From Mycobacterium dioxanotrophicus (GTDB lineage: Bacteria; Actinomycetota; Actinomycetes; Mycobacteriales; Mycobacteriaceae): a stretch of DNA of 64,000 bases. Below the pieces are notes generated by a model. The model saw nothing but the letters and a program-made list of their open reading frames with translations, was not told the DNA's origin and made no database searches. The position numbers and the translations under genes were made by a program. Below, piece by piece: positions 60,880-64,000 of this stretch. How positions within the stretch are numbered: the first letter of the stretch is position 1; each line of letters starts with the position of its first letter. The stretch lies in contig NZ_CP020809.1 of the NCBI RefSeq assembly GCF_002157835.1, positions 4,588,001-4,652,000 on the forward strand, given 5' to 3'.

Positions 60880-62382
60880 TCACACGCCGGCCGGGGCGTC
60901 GAGCTTCAATGCCCGGGTGCCCCATGCCCACACCTCCTCATAGAGCTTGGGTTCGTTGGAAAGCTTGGTGCCCAGCGACGGCACCATCTCCTTGAGCTTG
61001 GGCGTCCAGCCCGCGTACCGGTCAGCGAAGCACCGCTCGAGCACGTCGAGCATGGCGGGCACCGCGGTGGACGCACCGGGCGATGCACCGAGCAACCCGG
61101 CGATGCTGCCGTCGGCCGCCGACAACACGGTGGTACCGAACTCCAGCACACCCCCGGCGCCCTTCCGCCGGATGACCTGCACGCGCTGCCCCGCGATGTC
61201 CAGCTCCCAATCGGAATCGACTGCGCTGGGGGCGAATTCACGCAACGTGTCGACGCGGTCGGCCTCGCTGAGCAATAGCTGGCCGACGAGGTAATTGACC
61301 AGGCCCATCTCGGTGAGCCCGACGCCGAGCATCGACATGATGTTGTTGGGCTTGACCGAGAACGGCAGATCGGTGACCTTGCCCTGCTTGAGGAACTTCG
61401 GCGACCACCCGGCGAACGGGCCGAACAGCAGCCACTGCTTGCCATTGATCACGCGGGTGTCCAGGTGGGGAACCGACATGGGCGGGGCACCCAGCGGCGG
61501 CAGGCCGTAGACCTTGGCCCGGTGGCCGGCGGTGAGCTCCTGGTTGTTGGTCCGCAGGAAGGCCCCTCCGACCGGGAAGCCGCCGAAACCCTTGGCTTCG
61601 GGGATGCCGGCCTTCTGCAGCAACGGCAGCGCCCCGCCGCCGGCACCGACGAACACGAACTTGGCGTTGATCTTGCGCTTGAGGCCGGTACGGCGGTTGG
61701 TCACCTTCAGCGTCCAGCTGCCGTCGGATTCCTTGCGCAGGTTGTCGACCTCGTGGCCGAACAGCGTGTCCATGCCGCGCTGGGCGGTGAAACCGATGAG
61801 CTGACGCGACAGCGAGCCGAAGTCGACGTCGGTGCCGGCCTGGGTCCAGTTGAGCGCGACCGGATCGGAGAAGTCGCGGCCCTTGGCCATGAACGGCAGT
61901 CGCCGGGTGAACTCGTCCTTGTCGTCGATGAACTCCATCGAGGCGAACAGCGGATTGCCGACCAGAGCCTCGTAGCGGCGCTTGAGGTAACCGACGTTCT
62001 CGGCCCCGTGCACGAAGCTGACGTGCGGGATCGGGTTGAGGAAGCTGCGGACGTCGGTCAGCACGCCGTTCTCGGCGGCGTAGGCCCAGAACTGCCGCGA
62101 CACCTGGAACTGCTCGTTGACGGTGACAGCTTTGCTGATGTCGATGGTGCCGCCGGTGCTCTCCGGGGTGTAGTTCAGCTCACACAGCGCCGAATGCCCG
62201 GTGCCCGCGTTGTTCCACGGGTCGCTGCTCTCTGCGGCGGCGGCGTCCAGGCGCTCGACGAGGGTGATGGACCAGTCCGGTTCCAGCAGGCGGATCAACG
62301 CTCCCAGCGTGGCGCTCATGATCCCCGCACCCACCAGGACGACGTCGGTTTTCTCGGTCCCAGCTACCTTTGCGTCAGACAC
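60880..62382 (-). CDS. mqo: Malate:quinone oxidoreductase
   Basis: 500 residues from GTG 62382 ([20 protein letters not shown]), as in the tuberculosis protein; the frame to 62442 adds 20 residues. The FAD-binding motif is [60 protein letters not shown] and [20 protein letters not shown] are family signatures. It is a membrane-associated enzyme feeding malate electrons to menaquinone. Full length. Confidence 0.96.
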   Translation of the reverse strand: MSDAKVAGTEKTDVVLVGAGIMSATLGALIRLLEPDWSITLVERLDAAAAESSDPWNNAGTGHSALCELNYTPESTGGTIDISKAVTVNEQFQVSRQFWAYAAENGVLTDVRSFLNPIPHVSFVHGAENVGYLKRRYEALVGNPLFASMEFIDDKDEFTRRLPFMAKGRDFSDPVALNWTQAGTDVDFGSLSRQLIGFTAQRGMDTLFGHEVDNLRKESDGSWTLKVTNRRTGLKRKINAKFVFVGAGGGALPLLQKAGIPEAKGFGGFPVGGAFLRTNNQELTAGHRAKVYGLPPLGAPPMSVPHLDTRVINGKQWLLFGPFAGWSPKFLKQGKVTDLPFSVKPNNIMSMLGVGLTEMGLVNYLVGQLLLSEADRVDTLREFAPSAVDSDWELDIAGQRVQVIRRKGAGGVLEFGTTVLSAADGSIAGLLGASPGASTAVPAMLDVLERCFADRYAGWTPKLKEMVPSLGTKLSNEPKLYEEVWAWGTRALKLDAPAGV

Positions 62383-62529
62383 CTGAATCGCACGTCCTTC
62401 GTTCGCAGCGCCCGTCATCGTCGACGGCTGTACTTCTGCCAAGATTATCGTGACCCGACCATCCGGTGAGCGGGCGTACCAGTGCTGTCGGTCACCCGAG
62501 TGACCGCGGCCGCCGGATAGGGTGAAGCC

Positions 62530-63549
62530 GTGACGTCACGGGAACCCGCCTGGGTGCCGGATGTGCTACCCGGCTTCTGGCAACAGACCATCACGCTCGG
62601 CCCGGATCCCGACGGTGAGGGTGATCTGGTCGCCACTCTCGTGCGCCGGGGTGACGGTGGTCCTGCCGAGCATGCGGTGCTGGCCCTGCACGGCTACACC
62701 GACTACTTCTTCCACACCGAACTCGCCGACCGCTTCGCTCAACGCGGTTTCGCGTTCTACGCGATCGATCTGCACAAGTGCGGCCGGTCCCGGCTGGAAG
62801 GGCAGACGCCACACTTCACCACCGACCTGACCAACTACGACACCGAACTGGTCCGCGCGCTGGAGATCGTCGCAGCCGACACGGGAGGTGCCCGGATCTG
62901 CCTGTCCGGCCATTCGGCCGGCGGCCTGATCGTCACGTTGTTCGCCGACCGGTTGCGTCAACGGGGCGAGTTGACCACGCGCAACGTGGGCGGCCTGATC
63001 CTCAACAGTCCGTTCCTGGACCTGCACGGCCCGGCAATCCTGCGCACCGCCCCGACCTCGGCCGCCCTCATCGCGCTCGCCCGGGTGCGCAAACTGAGTG
63101 TGGTCCGCAGGCCCACCGAAGGTGGCTATGGCACCAGCCTGCACCGCGACTACGGCGGCGAGTTCGACTACAACCTCGAGTGGAAGCCGTTGGGCGGCTT
63201 CCCCATCACCATCGGGTGGATCAACGCCATCCGGCGCGGGCAGGCTCGGCTACACCGCGGCCTTGACGTCGGCGTGCCCAATCTGATCCTGCGCTCGGAC
63301 CACAGCGTCGCCGAAACTCCTGATCCGGCGGCCATCCAGCGCGGCGACGCGGTGCTCGACGTCGGCCAGATCGCGCGCTGGGCCGGTTGCGTGGGCAATC
63401 GCAGCACCATCGTCCCGATCGTCGACGCCAAACACGACGTCTTCCTGTCGCTGGCCGAACCGCGGGCGGCCGCCTACCGCGAGCTCAACCAGTGGCTGGA
63501 CAGCTACCTGAGTTCGCAAACGCAGTCCAGCACAACACCTTCCGGATAG
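62530..63549 (+). CDS. Alpha/beta hydrolase (Rv2854-like)
   Basis: 339 residues from GTG 62530. The fold includes [20 protein letters not shown], the nucleophile in [20 protein letters not shown] and a C-terminal [19 protein letters not shown] with the His. [20 protein letters not shown] resembles lysophospholipase/Hydrolase_4 enzymes. No signal peptide. Substrate unknown, perhaps a lipid ester. It is followed by mtr after 6 bases; co-transcription is likely. Confidence 0.88.
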   Translation: MTSREPAWVPDVLPGFWQQTITLGPDPDGEGDLVATLVRRGDGGPAEHAVLALHGYTDYFFHTELADRFAQRGFAFYAIDLHKCGRSRLEGQTPHFTTDLTNYDTELVRALEIVAADTGGARICLSGHSAGGLIVTLFADRLRQRGELTTRNVGGLILNSPFLDLHGPAILRTAPTSAALIALARVRKLSVVRRPTEGGYGTSLHRDYGGEFDYNLEWKPLGGFPITIGWINAIRRGQARLHRGLDVGVPNLILRSDHSVAETPDPAAIQRGDAVLDVGQIARWAGCVGNRSTIVPIVDAKHDVFLSLAEPRAAAYRELNQWLDSYLSSQTQSSTTPSG

Positions 63550-63555
63550 AGGCCC

Positions 63556-64000
63556 ATGGAACACTACGACCTGACGATCATCGGCACCGGATCGGGCAAC
63601 AGCGTCCTCGACGAGCGCTATGCCGGCAAGAAGGTCGCGATCTGCGAGCAGGGCACCTTCGGCGGCACATGCCTCAACGTCGGCTGCATCCCCACCAAGA
63701 TGTTCGTGTACGCCGCCGAGGTCGCCCACACGATCCGCGACAGCGCGAAGTACGGCATCGACTCCCACATCGACAAGGTGCGCTGGCCCAAAATCGTCTC
63801 GCGGGTGTTCGGCCGCATCGATCCCATCGCGGCAGGCGGCGAAGAGTACCGCCGCTCGGCCGAGAACGTCACGGTGTACGCGAGCCACACGCGGTTCGGC
63901 CCGAAGCTGCCCGACGGCCGTTACACCCTGCGCACCGAGGACGGCGACGAGTTCAGCAGCGATCAGGTGGTGATCGCCGCCGGTTCACGCACGTTCATCC
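63556..64000 (+). CDS. mtr: Mycothione reductase (3' end outside window)
   Basis: The first 148 codons. MEHYDLTIIGTGSGNSVLDE is the FAD-binding motif, and GGTCLNVGCIPTKMFVYAAE holds the redox-active Cys pair (CxxxxC). It reduces mycothione (oxidised mycothiol) with NADPH. It matches Rv2855, just after the Rv2854 hydrolase. The frame stays open to the window end. A weak AGG precedes the ATG at 63556. Confidence 0.95.
   Translation, partial: MEHYDLTIIGTGSGNSVLDERYAGKKVAICEQGTFGGTCLNVGCIPTKMFVYAAEVAHTIRDSAKYGIDSHIDKVRWPKIVSRVFGRIDPIAAGGEEYRRSAENVTVYASHTRFGPKLPDGRYTLRTEDGDEFSSDQVVIAAGSRTFI

Overview
The window is about 64 kb of high-GC actinobacterial chromosome. Protein sequences and gene order point to a rapidly growing Mycobacterium (Mycolicibacterium), probably close to the M. 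fortuitum group. Three long blocks keep the order of the M. tuberculosis Rv2763c-Rv2855 region as I know it: dfrA-thyA; aldR-ald and pepR-pnp-lppU-rpsO-ribF through truB-pptT-pptH; and nrnA-rbfA-infB-nusA-rimP through efpA-cysG-cobB-cobO-mqo-mtr. A class A beta-lactamase resembling the M. fortuitum enzyme, an SOS-linked 13E12 (DUF222/HNH) gene and mycobacterial cell-envelope genes fit this. Genes are packed tightly, with many ATGA, GTGA or TGATG overlaps and several probable leaderless starts.

Layout. 1-11.8 kb: sulfotransferase (cut by the window edge), quinone oxidoreductase, a GntR regulator divergent from a prolyl-aminopeptidase-like hydrolase and an APC permease, small secreted and DNA-repair-like genes, the dihydrofolate reductase/thymidylate synthase pair, and two metabolic enzymes. 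12.0-17.2 kb: an accessory segment with lower GC in places. It carries a P-loop ATPase plus a protein of unknown family, a HicA/HicB-like toxin-antitoxin pair with a long antitoxin, and a DUF4238 gene lodged in a split flavodoxin gene. 17.4-20.1 kb: dapB and an IS481-family element with intact ends and a 16-bp target duplication. 20.1-30 kb: 13E12 gene with a LexA box, META lipoprotein, AldR/alanine dehydrogenase, small heat-shock protein, beta-lactamase, M16 protease and PNPase. 30-41.8 kb: S15, riboflavin kinase/FAD synthetase, metalloregulator, flavin monooxygenase, TruB, the PptT/PptH pair, hydrolases and a MerR regulator with a divergent methyltransferase. 41.8-64 kb: MATE exporter, nrnA, the rbfA-infB-ylxR-nusA-rimP translation/transcription operon, proS, efpA, siroheme and cobalamin genes, a chelatase, mqo and the start of mtr.

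How it works together. The window is mainly housekeeping: folate/thymidylate, lysine and peptidoglycan precursor (dapB), alanine catabolism, RNA turnover and ribosome assembly, phosphopantetheine activation and its reversal, and corrinoid synthesis. The accessory genes at 12-17 kb look horizontally acquired and are the best candidates for new biology, as a possible two-gene NTPase defence module next to a toxin-antitoxin pair. A caution applies to the whole sequence: the essential gene infB carries two apparent one-base deletions in GC homopolymers, so this assembly contains consensus errors. The frameshifts in the GntR regulator, the META lipoprotein and the transposase may have the same cause.
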